This document shows positions 22,078 to 33,171 of a stretch of 64,000 nt of DNA, in pieces. The first letter of the stretch is position 1. The number at the start of each line of letters is the position of its first letter. The translations under genes were made by a program, and so were the position numbers. The notes beneath the pieces are model-generated. The model was not told the origin of the DNA. It saw only the letters and a list, made by a program, of their open reading frames with translations, and did not search any database. Origin of the DNA: Hortaea werneckii (taxonomy: Eukaryota > Ascomycota > Dothideomycetes > Mycosphaerellales > Teratosphaeriaceae); assembly GCA_037044905.1 (NCBI GenBank), contig JBAOKB010000170.1:248001-312000 (forward strand). Direction: 5' to 3'.

Positions 22078-22789
22078 AATAGATAGGTTATATTCGCTCT
22101 GGAATCAGAAGACACAACAAGTATTTATCAAAACAGGAGGAAATCATCTTCATATACTTGGCCTGCACGACGTGTACGACGTGACAAGAGAGCCACGACA
22201 ATGCCCTGATAGGATAAGGTCCCCCACGCGGCGAATCATGCCTTTGCCTTTTCCCCATGATTATCGCAAAAACCATTTTGCCTCAGTCACAACTTCTACC
22301 TGCCATCAATACATCTCCGCGGTCATTGGCTGGAGGGGCGCTGCGATAGATATCAGGACGGGATCCACGAATGGCAGGAAGCCGAGCGCTTGAGAGGCCC
22401 GCAGATACCGGAGGTAGTTGCCAAGAGATAAGGACGAACTGTCCGGCTGTTGAGGATCCCTGAGGCATCAATTAGCATTCGCAATTAGCAAGACTTCGGA
22501 ACGTCAGGCTGGATACGAATTGCTTGGATACCATGGCTGTGGATCTTTGACGCCTCCTGGCCAAACTTCTATACATCGCCAAGGGGTGGTGCATGCGGCG
22601 GCAGTCATTGCTCGTCGACGGTGACTCCACGGTAGTTTCTGGTGGGCTTTGCCAAAGCTTCTTCAAATCTGGACAAAGCAGACCGGTGGTCGGTAAGTGC
22701 TTCGTCATGTCTTCTCCTAATGAGTCCTATCCTCTCTTTTTCTCACGCGACATGATTCCGGTTAGCTTGCTCTCCGCCGAGGGGCTATT
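22078..22789. promoter_or_regulatory. Divergent promoter DUR3 / lipid-droplet hydrolase with clustered HGATAR sites
   Basis: HGATAR sites, the binding sequence of AreA/GATA nitrogen regulators, occur at 22081 (AGATAG), 22207 (TGATAG), 22261 (CGATAA, minus strand), 22344 (CGATAG) and 22426 (AGATAA). About one would be expected by chance in 350 bp counting both strands. They lie within 350 bp of the DUR3 start codon, in the position expected for nitrogen-repressed genes. Confidence 0.5.
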
Positions 22790-24008
22790 ATGAAGCCAAC
22801 ACTCCAGGATGTCATATACTTTGATCCACCCTCGACTGCCAAACCCAAGGACTCGGCACAGGGCGCCCTTCTCATCTTCTTCATCACGGGAAATCCCGGC
22901 CTGATTGCGTACTACGGGCCTTTTCTCGATCGTCTCCAAAGCCTCTTGTCCGACGAGGAAGGACTGGTTGGTGGCAGCAGATGCTATACGTACGGTGCCA
23001 GCCTGGCAGGGTTTGAGGTCAACGGTGACCAATTGTCGAGAAGTCACCGCTCTTCTAGTCATGATGCGCCGTATGGGCTACAGGAGCAGATTGATCAGGT
23101 AGCAGCACGCCTCGAACATGTAGCCGGATCAGTCAAGTCCTCTGAAGGGCAAAGAGTGCCGGTGATTCTGATCGGTCACTCGGTAGGCTCTTACATTCTC
23201 CTCGAGATAGCTTCAAAGTGGCAGAGCAGGCAGAAGGCAGGCTCATCATCATCGCCACATGATATTATCGGAGGCATATGTCTTTTTCCCACTGTGGTAG
23301 ACATTGCCAAAAGTCCAACTGGCCGCCGCATGACGCCATTGCTCAATATACCAGCTTTCCCGACTGCTGTGCATTACATAGCTCGTCCTCTCCGTCTGCT
23401 GCCCTTTTGGGTCGTTGTATACCTGGTAGCGTTGGTGACCGGTATGCCAAACAATATGGCCACTATCACAGCTGCATTTCTTTGCAGCGAGAATGGGGTT
23501 CGGCAAGCACTGTAAGGCAAACCTATCTTGAAGAACTTGAGTAACAACTGCGTAAGCTGACACAGTTACTAGACACATGGCCCGCGACGAAATGCATGAA
23601 ATCACCGATGACAAATTCTCAGACGACATCTGGGGTACATCTGGCAATGTGGGTGACGAGGGAAAGGTATTACAGAGCAAGGCAGCGGCCGTCGTCAACA
23701 AGCAAGCCGATGCTTCTAGAAATCTGCTCATGCGAAGGCCGACGACCAAGCTCTACTTCTACTGGGGCAAGAATGATCATTGGGTGGCTGATAATACCAG
23801 AGACACGATTCTAGCTGCCCGAGCGCAGAAGGCAACAGACGAGCCTATGCTGGAAAAGTCAAAGCCAGTGATGGAGATTGACCAGCACGATATTCCTCAC
23901 GGCTTCTGCTTACAACGGGAGCACTCGAACCTTATTGCTGAGAAGGTCGCAAATTGGATCAAGGAGATTAAGACGAATCATGTTAGCTATCAGCGAGATG
24001 CACTGTAA
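22790..24008 (+). CDS. Lipid droplet-associated hydrolase (LDAH-like alpha/beta hydrolase)
   Basis: LDAH-family proteins are serine hydrolases of the alpha/beta fold located on lipid droplets; sterol ester or lipid turnover has been proposed. Two exons (22790-23511 and 23573-24008, 61-nt intron with GTAAGG donor and ACTAG acceptor) encode 385 residues. The oxyanion-side motif ITGNPGLIAYYGPF is at about residues 32-45, the nucleophile elbow GHSVG at 129-133 (Ser131), and the late block KLYFYWGKNDHWV followed by HDIPHGFCL supplies the acidic residue and His. A hydrophobic stretch around residues 200-220 (RPLRLLPFWVVVYLVALVTG) may bind the droplet monolayer. The 3' end faces AOS1 with only 182 bp between stop codons. 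Confidence 0.88.
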
Positions 24009-24190
24009 AGAGAGAATTCAGCGCAGGTCGCTTTTCCTGGCAATAGAATAGAAGATACACAATATTATACAATTTGTTAGTCTCGGAGGCTGAGTACGTA
24101 GTGTCGAGCTGCAGCCAGATGTTGCTCGGCCTTGTCCATTTGGGGTTAGAGGACCCGAATCCAAGCCTTAGGTCGACCGATTTATGCCTC

Positions 24191-25655
24191 TTATTCCAAG
24201 TTTGTGACCTCTTGCTGCTGACCCGCAAGTCCATTGCCCGCATTTGTATCTCCACCTGCATTCGGCATCTGACTGTCGACGCCTGGATTGGCGTTAGGTG
24301 CAGCTCCGGACATGTCCCCGTTGGGAAGGTTTCCGCTTGTCGTCTGCGCCGCAGCACCTGCATCCTCCATGCCCATACCATTGTTCATTGCCGGTAGGCC
24401 CATAGCCTCGGGCGGAGGGCTGTACAGGCAATAGATCCTACCTTCCAGCCCATCACCATCGAAGAGGGCAAAGTTTTGAATGGGCTGCTCGCGCTTGCCT
24501 AAGACGTTGATGACATCTTCACTCAGCCTCCCTCCGATGAAGGCAGCCGTGGGCATGATTTCAGCTCCGATATTCTGGATGAAACTCCTTAGGAACTCGG
24601 ATGTCAGGGTCTCTGCCGGCAGCTGCAGCTCGCGGCTCTTATTCGTAGCAAGCGTAGTGAACGTAGCAAGGTCCTGCGATGTGTGACCTGGCAGGCGGGA
24701 GAACGAGCGTTGGAACTCGAACAGCGCGCGCAAGCAGGGTAGTAGCGCCGGCACACTTTTGAGCTTGCGGCGAGAGGAGAGGATGTCCGGCGGAAGTGGC
24801 GAGCTGTTGGCGAGGATGAGTGGGCAGTAATTCTCTTGCTTCTTCACAATTTCGACGTTCTTCCCATTGCTCTCCTTCTTTGCCGTGACGCTGAGCACAG
24901 ACCTGGTCATCGTCTCCGGAGCGATGGGCGTGGCAATGTTGCTCTTCTCACGCTCAATCACGAAGTCATGCCCTACAAGATCGGCGAAGATGTAGCCGTA
25001 GAAGCCGTTAATTCCTGCGGCATAGAAAGGGCGTGAAGCCAGCCGGCATGCCGTGTTGAGAAGCGACAGAGTCATGAAGTCGTGATCACAGGCGATTACG
25101 CAGTCGAAAGGAGCGTAGTACGAAGGGTCTTGAAGATTGAGAAGTGCCGTCAGAGCGCCACCGGCTTTGACAGTGACGCGAGGGTTAAGTTCTTGAATGC
25201 GAGGAATGGCTGCTTCCGCACGCTAGAGAGAATGTTAGGAACATTGTAGGCAAAGAGCATATAAGTGGCAAAGAGCTTACCGATTTACCAACATCCTCCT
25301 CCCGCAAGAAATACTGCGTCCCCAGGTCTTCCTCGGTGACGGCTTCATTGTCGATGATGGTAAGCGAGCTGATGCCGGCCAGTGTCAGGTTCTTCGCGAT
25401 TTCGGTCCCAAGTGCGCGAAGGGATACAAGGAGAATGTTAGCAGAGCGAATACGTTCTTGTGCTTGCGCACCCCAGAGGCGTATTTGACGGTCGTACAAT
25501 GCTATTTCGTCCGCGCTGAGTCCAGGTGCTGTGGTGGTGGCACTTTCGCCGTTCGTGGGTTCTGATTGAGGAGCGCCACCATTGGTGGCCTCTTCGGGAT
25601 GGAAGGTACCATTCATTGCCGGGTCCGCGGATCCTGCAGATGCATCGGCCGCCAT
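24191..25655 (-). CDS. AOS1: SUMO-activating enzyme subunit AOS1 (SAE1)
   Basis: AOS1 pairs with UBA2 to form the E1 enzyme that adenylates SUMO in the nucleus. Two exons (25655-25281 and 25222-24191, 58-nt intron) encode 468 residues. The signature LYDRQIRLWGAQAQERIRSA begins at residue 53, followed by the ThiF/E1 nucleotide-fold start LGTEIAKNLTLAGI and IIDNEAVTEEDLGTQYFL. The second exon contains YAPFDCVIACDHDF, PFYAAGINGFYGYIFADL and IGAEIMPTAAFIGG, all typical of AOS1. The catalytic Cys domain is absent, as expected because it resides in UBA2. An N-terminal Ala/Gly/Asn-rich extension (about 45 residues) and a C-terminal Gly/Asn/Pro tail (about 70 residues) make it longer than yeast AOS1. 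Confidence 0.92.
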
Positions 25656-26077
25656 GGCGGCTATCCGAAGCTACACTTATCCACGAGCGTGTACTGTATA
25701 TCTGGATCTTCCAGGGCGTCAATGGACAGACGCCGGTGCTCTAGGGAAGGTAGCCGATCCGAATGTATGAACTGAGACTGCACCAAAACTTGTACTTTTG
25801 CCCAAAAACTAACGACAAGACACAATGTCTCTTCGGACCGGAGAGTTGAAAAATGAAGCGGGAAGTGAATGTATGTCAGTGAAGCCTGTTTGCTCGGGTC
25901 CGCCACAGGAGAACGTGAGGTTGGAGATGTGGCTGATGAGAGGCGGACCGAGACGCGGCGGCCGCCGTGCCGACATGCCGACGTACCGATCTGGCTTTAC
26001 CTCATCATTGTCAAATCCGGCGGCTTGTATGAGATGTTGATCAACCAGCATACCTGGTCCTAGGAGTCCTCTCACAT
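25656..26077. promoter_or_regulatory. Divergent promoter region, AOS1 / unknown conserved gene
   Basis: This 0.4-kb region lies between the start codons of AOS1 and the plus-strand gene beginning near 26078. An open frame from 25825 (71 codons) has no domain and probably is untranslated leader. Confidence 0.4.
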
Positions 26078-27762
26078 ATGCATCATGCCCGACTCTCGAC
26101 CCTATTCGCCCTTCTTCGATCCACGGGTACTTCAGCCAAGATGTAAGCAGCTGCATCGCAGGCTGAGGCTGACTCGTGTAGCAGGATAGCAGACCATATG
26201 ACAACCCACCCGCAACCGAAGCTTCCACCCCGCGAACCCGGCGGGAGCGACTTGGTCGGGCTTTACAAGACACCAGCGAGCTTGCAAGGGAACACGAGAG
26301 CGAAAGACGAGCACGACCGAGTCTACTATCGCCAATCGGCCGACGTAGAAGGAGGAGTCCTAGCAACAACACCGACGAGCTGGCTGGCGTATCCGCCAGC
26401 GAGCAAAGCAGTTGGCACAGGCCAAAGCGGAGGCGGCTTGCACCTACTGAGCCTTCGGAGGAAAAGCAACCCATTGCATACGGCCGCTACGGTCAGGTAG
26501 AGCCCGGCAGACTGAGATTGGAGTTGGTCAGCTGTGATGGCGGCGTGCATATCGACCCTCGACATCCCGGTCAATTCCTAGGCGCAAGAAACATTCTCCA
26601 GCACGATAAGAGTGTATACTGTTCTGAACGATCCAGCACTAACATCATCCTGAGGCATGCTGATGATACGCCTTTCTGTCTTGAAAAGCTTCACATTGTC
26701 GGCCCTGAACATGGTTTCACTGCACCGGTGAGAGAAGGACTTGTGTACGTGGGCATGACATTGAACGATCTTCAAAAATACACCGATCCTCCACCTTGGG
26801 CTCGAAGAAATGGCGTGCATAGTCCAGCATTGCAATCTACATCAAGAAGACGGCAACAATTGCCGCCAGCGCCTAGACGAACGTACCTTGATAGTCTACG
26901 GTCTTCGCCTGAGCGGTTGACTTTATCGGATGCTCTCAGAGATCCCGAAGTGAATGCAGCCCTGGAGGCCCGGGAACGAGGGCAGACCCTAGAAGCGGAG
27001 GCTGCTCGTGATGCCACATCTTTCGAGTCAGATTACTATGGTGAAGACTTCGGATTCGGCCGGACAGATCCGGAAGCACATTGCGACATCCCTGTAGTCT
27101 CCTCCACAGACGAACCAGAGACAGTGATGACTCCAGAGGGCGATCGTTTACCCGTCACGATTCTATCTGACGAAGAAGTCGGGCCGGAAGACAACTCCAC
27201 ACAAGAAGTCCTCGATTTCCGCTTACAGCGCTTGCGGCTCATGCGAAGACGTTTCGAACTACCCTGGAGCGGCCAAGACGATAGCTGGGAAGGCATCAAC
27301 GGCCTGCGTTTTGATGCTCACCACGGCTCCGAATCTTCGTCAGATACTCTGACTAGAGAAGCAACTGATACTCTGAGCCGTCTAAATGCATTGATGTCAA
27401 GAAGCCGTATGCGGGATACGCCATCAAACTGGCGACTAAGCCCACCTCCGCCACCGTCTAGCGGCGATCACTACCTTCAGACAGCTGGATCTAACTCTCG
27501 TGATATTCCCTCGGACGTGAACAATGAGGCTCTCGAGCGCAGTAAATCAACAGAGTTGGCCGCCGATGATCCCAATGTCCAAGCGGCAAGCTTCGCCATT
27601 AAGAAGGGTAAGCACAAAGTCGCTGTTCGATTCGATCCGCCGATTAGCGGAAGATTCATACTGCTGAAGCTGTGGGCTGGGAGAGGTAATGTCGATGTGC
27701 AGAGCATCATTGCAAAGGGGTTCGGAGGACCACGGTTCTTTCTAGCACGAGAGTTGGCTTGA
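26078..27762 (+). CDS. Conserved fungal protein of unknown function
   Basis: The main open frame runs to TGA at 27760. Its N-terminal coding part starts well upstream of the first in-frame Met: from about 26193 the frame reads through Arg-rich sequence into PIAYGRYGQVEPGRLRLELV, then SCDGGVHIDPR, DDTPFCLEKLHIVGPEHGFT and REGLVYVGMTL. The C-terminus FAIKKGKHKVAVRFDPPISG and GNVDVQSIIAKGFGGPRFF looks like the closing strands of a beta-sandwich, perhaps a discoidin/APC10-like fold split by a long disordered middle. No in-frame ATG exists in that exon, so an upstream exon is needed; 26078-26142 joined to 26193 (50-nt intron, GTAAGC/GCAG) fits and gives 544 residues. The 5' end is therefore tentative. 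I recall similar proteins in other ascomycetes but no function. Confidence 0.7.
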
Positions 27763-28361
27763 TCGTCCAGTATTGAACGCATCAATGCGCCGTTCAGCAT
27801 CGTCTGAGATATCATCCTCCTCTTAATAGCTCGACGATCATGTAATGTGGGTAGAGATCCCTTGTTTCCGACAGCAGACCTGATGATGCATTCATTCGTA
27901 TGTGCTATACTGCCTGTAGCTGTTCAAGGCTCAACAGAGATCAACCCGGAATGGACTTGAATGCCACGAGAGTAATACAAATGTTTTGTATTTCAGCTTT
28001 GAGCTCACACCGGAGATCTCCGACATGTCGTGCTTGTTCATGGCAGATTTCTGAGGCCGCGTCCGCACGCGGACTTCTTGAGTTTTAAAGCAAAGGGACC
28101 CGCTCCGCTTCGCACCATCCGCAATTATGTCCGACTGGCTAACACCGATGGCAACACTTAACACCGACAGGACAAACATTGAGAATACGCTTCGGATTTA
28201 TCAACGAAATCCTTGGTGGTCAGGTTGATGATCTACTTGAGTATATATAGAGGCTTCCTTCTGGGTTCCCTCAAACACTTCATACGGTTGATTTCTTCCC
28301 TACCCAAAACAACTTGGTGAACTTGGTCTATCAAGAACGTTATACTGCACTATCTTCGACA
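27763..28361. promoter_or_regulatory. Promoter region of the aldo-keto reductase
   Basis: A strong TATA element (TATATATA at 28242-28249) lies about 115 bp upstream of the reductase ATG at 28362, followed by a pyrimidine-rich leader. A clear TATA box is uncommon among the genes of this window and suggests inducible expression. The upstream half is the 3' flank of the preceding gene. Confidence 0.55.
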
Positions 28362-29403
28362 ATGGCGAGAACCATGAAATTCGGCACGACCGGTGTTGAG
28401 GTTCCCACTCCAGGCTTCGGAGCCATGGGTATCTCATTCGGCCTGGGCAACAATCTGTCGCTGGAGCAAGCCGAGCCTGTCCTTTTGAAGGCCATAGAAC
28501 TTGGCTGCACGTTTTGGGATACCGCGGTTGTATATCAAGCTGGGGTGAATGAGAAGCTGCTCGGCGATTTCGTTCGAAAGCACAATGTCCGAGACAAGAT
28601 CTTTCTGGCCTCTAAATGTGGCTTCGATTGCTTCGGAAGTGGTGCGGTGACAAACAAGGCAGAGCATATCAAGTCTTACATTGAAGGGACCATCGAAAGA
28701 CTAGGCTTCCAGCCGGATCTGTACTATTTGCACAGAATCGATCCTAACACACCCCTTGAAGAGAGCATCTCAGCTCTAGACGACATCAGGAAAGCCGGCA
28801 AGACAAAGTACATTGGTTTGAGCGAATGCTCAGCAAGTACTTTGAGAAAGGCGAATCAAAGTATGGTTCCCGTACCTTTTTCTCATGAACACATCGCTAA
28901 TCAGCAGCGCAGTTGCAAAGATCGATGCCTTGCAAGCAGAGTACTCGGCGTTCGAAACTCTTCATGAGACAGACGGTCTGATTGATGCAGCAAGAGAGCT
29001 TGGCGTAGCCTATGTTGCTTACTCCCCTCTCGGGCACGGCTGGCTCGTTGATGATTTCCCTTACAAGACGCCGGACGACTTTGCATCGGACGACTTTCGG
29101 CGGACAGTCCCAAAGTTTCAGGGCGACAATTTTCACAAGAATAAGGCTATCGTCGAAGAGATCAAAAAACTGGCCAGAAAGAAAGGTTGTACGCTCCCGC
29201 AGGTCGCCCTAGCGTGGGTGGCGGCTCAGGGCATGATTGCTATTCCGGGCACAACGAAGCCGGAGCGGTTGGTAGAGAACTGGAATTCCAACGAGGTAAA
29301 GCTGACAGAAGAAGAGAAAAAGGAGATGAGGAGGATCGTGGACCAGGCGAAGCCGGTTGGGAATCGCTATAGCGAAAGGGCTCAAGCGATGGTTGGGCAT
29401 TAG
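28362..29403 (+). CDS. Aldo-keto reductase
   Basis: This is an NADPH-dependent aldehyde/ketone reductase of the (alpha/beta)8 AKR superfamily, probably cytosolic. Two exons (28362-28860, 28913-29403; 52-nt intron) encode 329 residues. The start at [10 protein letters not shown] is chosen over an in-frame Met 16 codons upstream because the family begins here. The catalytic tetrad is visible: Asp53 (FWDTAVVY), Tyr58, Lys85 (LASKCGF) and His124 (YYLHRIDP). Cofactor-binding blocks include [25 protein letters not shown] and [15 protein letters not shown]. It resembles the group that includes pyridoxal reductases and plant auxin-induced AKRs. It faces a secreted GMC oxidase tail to tail, 300 bp away, which suggests possible shared alcohol/aldehyde chemistry. 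The substrate is unknown. Confidence 0.93.
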
Positions 29404-29703
29404 TTGGTTCTCCTAAGGATACCTCTTTGCCTAATCGCATTTGTCCTACGCCAAAAACATTTCTGTTGACTGTATGGGCACGTCATAAGCTAGCCTTGCC
29501 AAAGGAAGCTGCTGGCAGCGCCTTTCAGATAGGCCATTCTGAATGGGTCGCTGGGACCAAAGGGTAGAACGTCTATATAAATGCCCCCTCCCGTACTGCC
29601 ATTGATGGATATTGGAGCTCATCACGTAGCGTGCAATTTTCTCATGCATATGGAAACCACTCTTTATTTGTCGACAGTCCGCTGTTTCCAAGGTTTTCGC
29701 CCA
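29404..29703. other. Convergent intergenic region, AKR / GMC oxidase
   Basis: This 300-bp region holds the 3' ends of both genes. A TATATAA motif at 29574-29580 has no gene behind it and may act as a polyadenylation-efficiency element. Confidence 0.35.
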
Positions 29704-31918
29704 CTACTCTCCCGAGATAATAGAATGAGCTATTTTCTCCGCGAAAGCGTAGATGGTCGATTGCGGATGACCCGGCGGGAGGATTGGAAACGCAGATGCA
29801 TCAACAACACGTAGGCCTTGCACACCGTAAACACAAGCCTTACTGTCTACCACTGCCATCGCGTCGCTCTTCTTGCCCATCTTACACGTACAAGCTGCGT
29901 GATACACAGTACTCAGGGAGTAAGCTATGTAGTCCCTGATCTCAGCGTCAGAAGACACATTGAGACCAGGGTAGACTTCTTCCTGGTGAGCTACGCCCAT
30001 GTCGACGAGGACTTGCCAGATCTGTCTACCACGACGAAAAGCTTGTACGGCAAGCTCCATGTCTGCCTCGTTGGTCAACCAAGCCGGGTCAACCAGGGGC
30101 AAATCCCACATGTACGGCGATGCTAGCTTGACTTTTCCTCGTGAAAGCGGAGCAACGAGGGCTGCGGCTAGTGTGGCGTAGTTGCGTCCATTGCGAGGAT
30201 CAGCTTCTTGTTTGTTCAAGCCTCGACCACTATAACCTCCTTGAGGGAGCCATTCTATCTCTGGCCAATCAGGGGGAAAGTTACTATCCAGGGCCGCAAC
30301 AGAAGAGCTCGACAGGTTCTCTCGATACCCTTTTGGGAGCTTTTCCCATCCATAATAGCCCGGGCCAAAAGTCGAGAGTGGTCCGCCCCCTGACTCAAGA
30401 TAGATCTGCTTTAGAATGCCGGCCAATGTCGCGTTGTTCAGCGATGTTGAGGCAGTGTTGACATTGACCGCATGAGTACTACCAAAAATGGGATGGCTAA
30501 TAGACAGTCAGCCTGGTTCCATTTTCAAAACAGAGGACATTGATAAGCCACGAAAACAACAAAAGCATTCAAGGAAATCCATGAGCTAGAAAGGGGCTGA
30601 TCGTCACCGCATCAACATCATCGGAGCTCCATCTCAAGCTGCCTTGCATGACGACTTTTCGAAAAGCGAGGGCAAACTTACTCCCACATGTTCTGTCCTA
30701 CGCCAGGCAAGTTTGCTTTGCAATCGATACTCAGGTCTACAAGCTCAGTGCAATTCCCAATGCCAGACACCATGAGGAGCTGTGGAGATTGGAAGGTCCC
30801 TGCAGACAGGATAACTTCATTTCGTGCACTCAAAGTGTAATTCTTGCCAGGCGTCCCATATGTCCCAGCCGTCAGAGCTTTGACTCCAGTCGCTTTTGTT
30901 CCATCGAACAAAATCTCAGTGGCCAGCGTGCTGTGGTAAATAATGGGGCCCAAGTGGCTATTCAGTGCCGATTGAAGAAAGGCCGACTCGGAAGAAGAGC
31001 GGTAGCCTGTCTTAGGATCAATAGTGAAAGGGGCATACGCTGCTCCGAGTAAATACCCACTGCTCAGACCATCTATCTGTGGCAAACCGACATCTGCAAA
31101 TGCTCTCCTAATCCAGGTCCCGAAAGGGTCCACTGCATTGGAATACGATACTTCGAGGGGTCCTCCTTCGGGTAGGAAAGCCTCTGGATCTTGAGGATTG
31201 CTCGAGTTGGTGTACATCGACTCGTTGAAAGGAGTGTAATGCACTGACTTCTTATAGTAAGGGAGAAGGTTTTCCCATGCCCAGCTTTGATCTCCCACAA
31301 GATCCGCCCATTGTTGCATGCTATCAACAGTCGGCCGGTGGTATAGAAAATAGTTCCGCGCTGAACTCCCACCTAGAGTCTTGCCTCTTGCATAGTGAAA
31401 TCTTCGATCGAAAGCCCCCTGGAGCTGATTAGCAAAGGAAGCCGAATTCGTGATTTCGCATAGTCACTTTTTGTTCGGTTGTTGCAATGCCCCAGTCAAC
31501 CAAGGGCTGAAAATTGTCGGGCGCGGAACCAGTAACTGTACGAATGTGTTAGTAATTGAGAGGATATGGTGGAAGACAATCTCGGTCACTACTAACAGTA
31601 AGTAGCGTATCCAGGCACAACGCTGAGGTTGCTGTTGTCAAGCTCATAAAAGCCGCCTGCTTCAATGACTGCCACGCTGAGATTTGCGGCGGCCAGTCTT
31701 GTGGCGATTGCAAGGCCTGCGGTGCCACCGCCAATGACAACATAATCAAAGGTAGCATTGGTGCCGGGAACGCCAAAGAAAGAAGATACGAGAGGCTCTC
31801 CTGAAGGTTCCTGTTGGTTGAACTGAAAGTCAAGGGCTTGAACTCCAGATAGTAGCAAAGTGCAAGCACGCCAGATCGCCAACAGAGAGCCAGCCAGGCC
31901 CTGTCTCTGCGTAACCAT
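29704..31918 (-). CDS. Secreted GMC (glucose-methanol-choline) FAD oxidoreductase
   Basis: GMC enzymes oxidise primary alcohols or sugars with FAD, often releasing hydrogen peroxide. Four exons (31918-31597, 31535-31468, 31418-30682, 30496-29704) join in frame to 639 residues. A signal peptide is likely: a hydrophobic core near residues 10-27 (GSLLAIWRACTLLLSGVQA). The FAD-binding motif YVVIGGGTAGLAIATRL spans about 59-75, with the acidic ribose contact EAGG further on. RFHYARGKTLGGSSARNYF is the first GMC signature and SAGTFQSPQLLMVSGIG the second. The active-site pair is in the C-terminus: His in YHAACTCKMG and His in PPGHPQSTIYAFAEK. Several N-glycosylation sequons (NATF, NLSV, NYTL) fit secretion. 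It is near aryl-alcohol oxidase and similar enzymes, but I cannot tell the substrate. Confidence 0.92.
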
Positions 31919-33171
31919 ATCTACCTAGGTATCGTGATTGTAGCATAAAACGTGGTAAATACCGTAATAGGAAGAGCAAGGAGGTGTAAGAAACAAACGG
32001 ACGGTCAGAGTTCGAACGACGCAGGAAAACAGCAGACCTACAGTCGTTAACATATCTGCATGCTCGACGAATCGAGCACAGTGTCTTGGAGTCGCCAACA
32101 ATGCCGCCTTTTCGTACCTGCTGCAGCTGAAGGATCCGGCTGTTATGGCGAAGCAGCCAATGATATTAGGTCTGAATTTGGCAAAGACTGTGATAGCTCG
32201 CAGATCAACAGAGCTCCCATCCATTAGCCCCGCCACGTACAGATCCGTCCGATTGATGAGGTGGCATGGGAGCAGACAAGTGACGATCGCCTTCGTTTGA
32301 AGATTCGTATCAAGTGTGCATTAGCCTTGCTTGCGCAAGGCGGATCAAGATACGGTTTTAGAGAGCATAGCCAGAACCTCGTCTCGACTCACTACTTCAA
32401 GGCAACTATGAAGCTGCGACGAACAGGGTTAGTATTATGCAGGTCTCAGACAGTCTTTGAAGCTCCCACAGGCTGTTCCCGCTACGCATGATTGACTCGA
32501 CGCAATCCAACATCGGCTCCACGACCGGAGATTGACGACTGATAAACGCCAGCTCTTGGAACACTTGATAGCCGCATGCTGGGAACCGTTTGTATAATAC
32601 GAATGCGACCCCCCTCCCCAAACGCCTGGAAGATGTTCATGAGTGTCGCAGCCGCATCGCGAGCATGCAAGACCTTGTGATGCTCGAATGCAAAGATTGT
32701 ACAATACCCGGCAGAAAGAGTTGTGAAGGCAACTGAGTTTCTCCGTGAGGGCGGAGAACACCGTAATCCCAAATCGAAATGCGTGGTTCATTATGTCACG
32801 GAGATGTTCGGAAATTGCAAACGTTTGCTCTTGGTCCAACTATCGAAAGCGCAAAAGGTGGTATCCAATCGAACCAGAACAAGAACTCAGCAGTAGCAGA
32901 GTAGTACAGAAGCGAAGCGCAACAGATTCCGCCTCCCCTGACATCCCATCCCAACCATAAACTCAAGAACATGTATTCGTTCGAGTTTCCCAATCCCACC
33001 CGGACGAATTCTTTCCATCATCCCGTCCAACTCCCAACAGTCACAGTACAAGATTAAGAGATATTTGACACGTCCCTTCGTGCTTTAATCGTTGATAGTC
33101 CGTTTCGGTCCTAATGCCGTTCAAACGCCGTGCTGCGTCTCTTTCGTTCATTTTTCGTGCCACTCTCCCCC
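31919..33171. other. Intergenic region, possibly with a coding relic
   Basis: This 1.25-kb gap holds the GMC promoter and the RFX 3' flank. A palindrome TACCTAGGTA is at 31922-31931. On the minus strand, 32839-32485 reads as protein-like sequence in two phases (AISEHLRDIMNHAFRFGITV, then FAFEHHKVLHARDAAATLMN) without start codon or recognised domain, perhaps a decayed gene. Confidence 0.4.

Noticed and set aside
29574..29814. Small gene starting at 29581 behind TATATAA
   Set aside because: The 77-codon frame overlaps the GMC C-terminal exon antisense and shows no domain.
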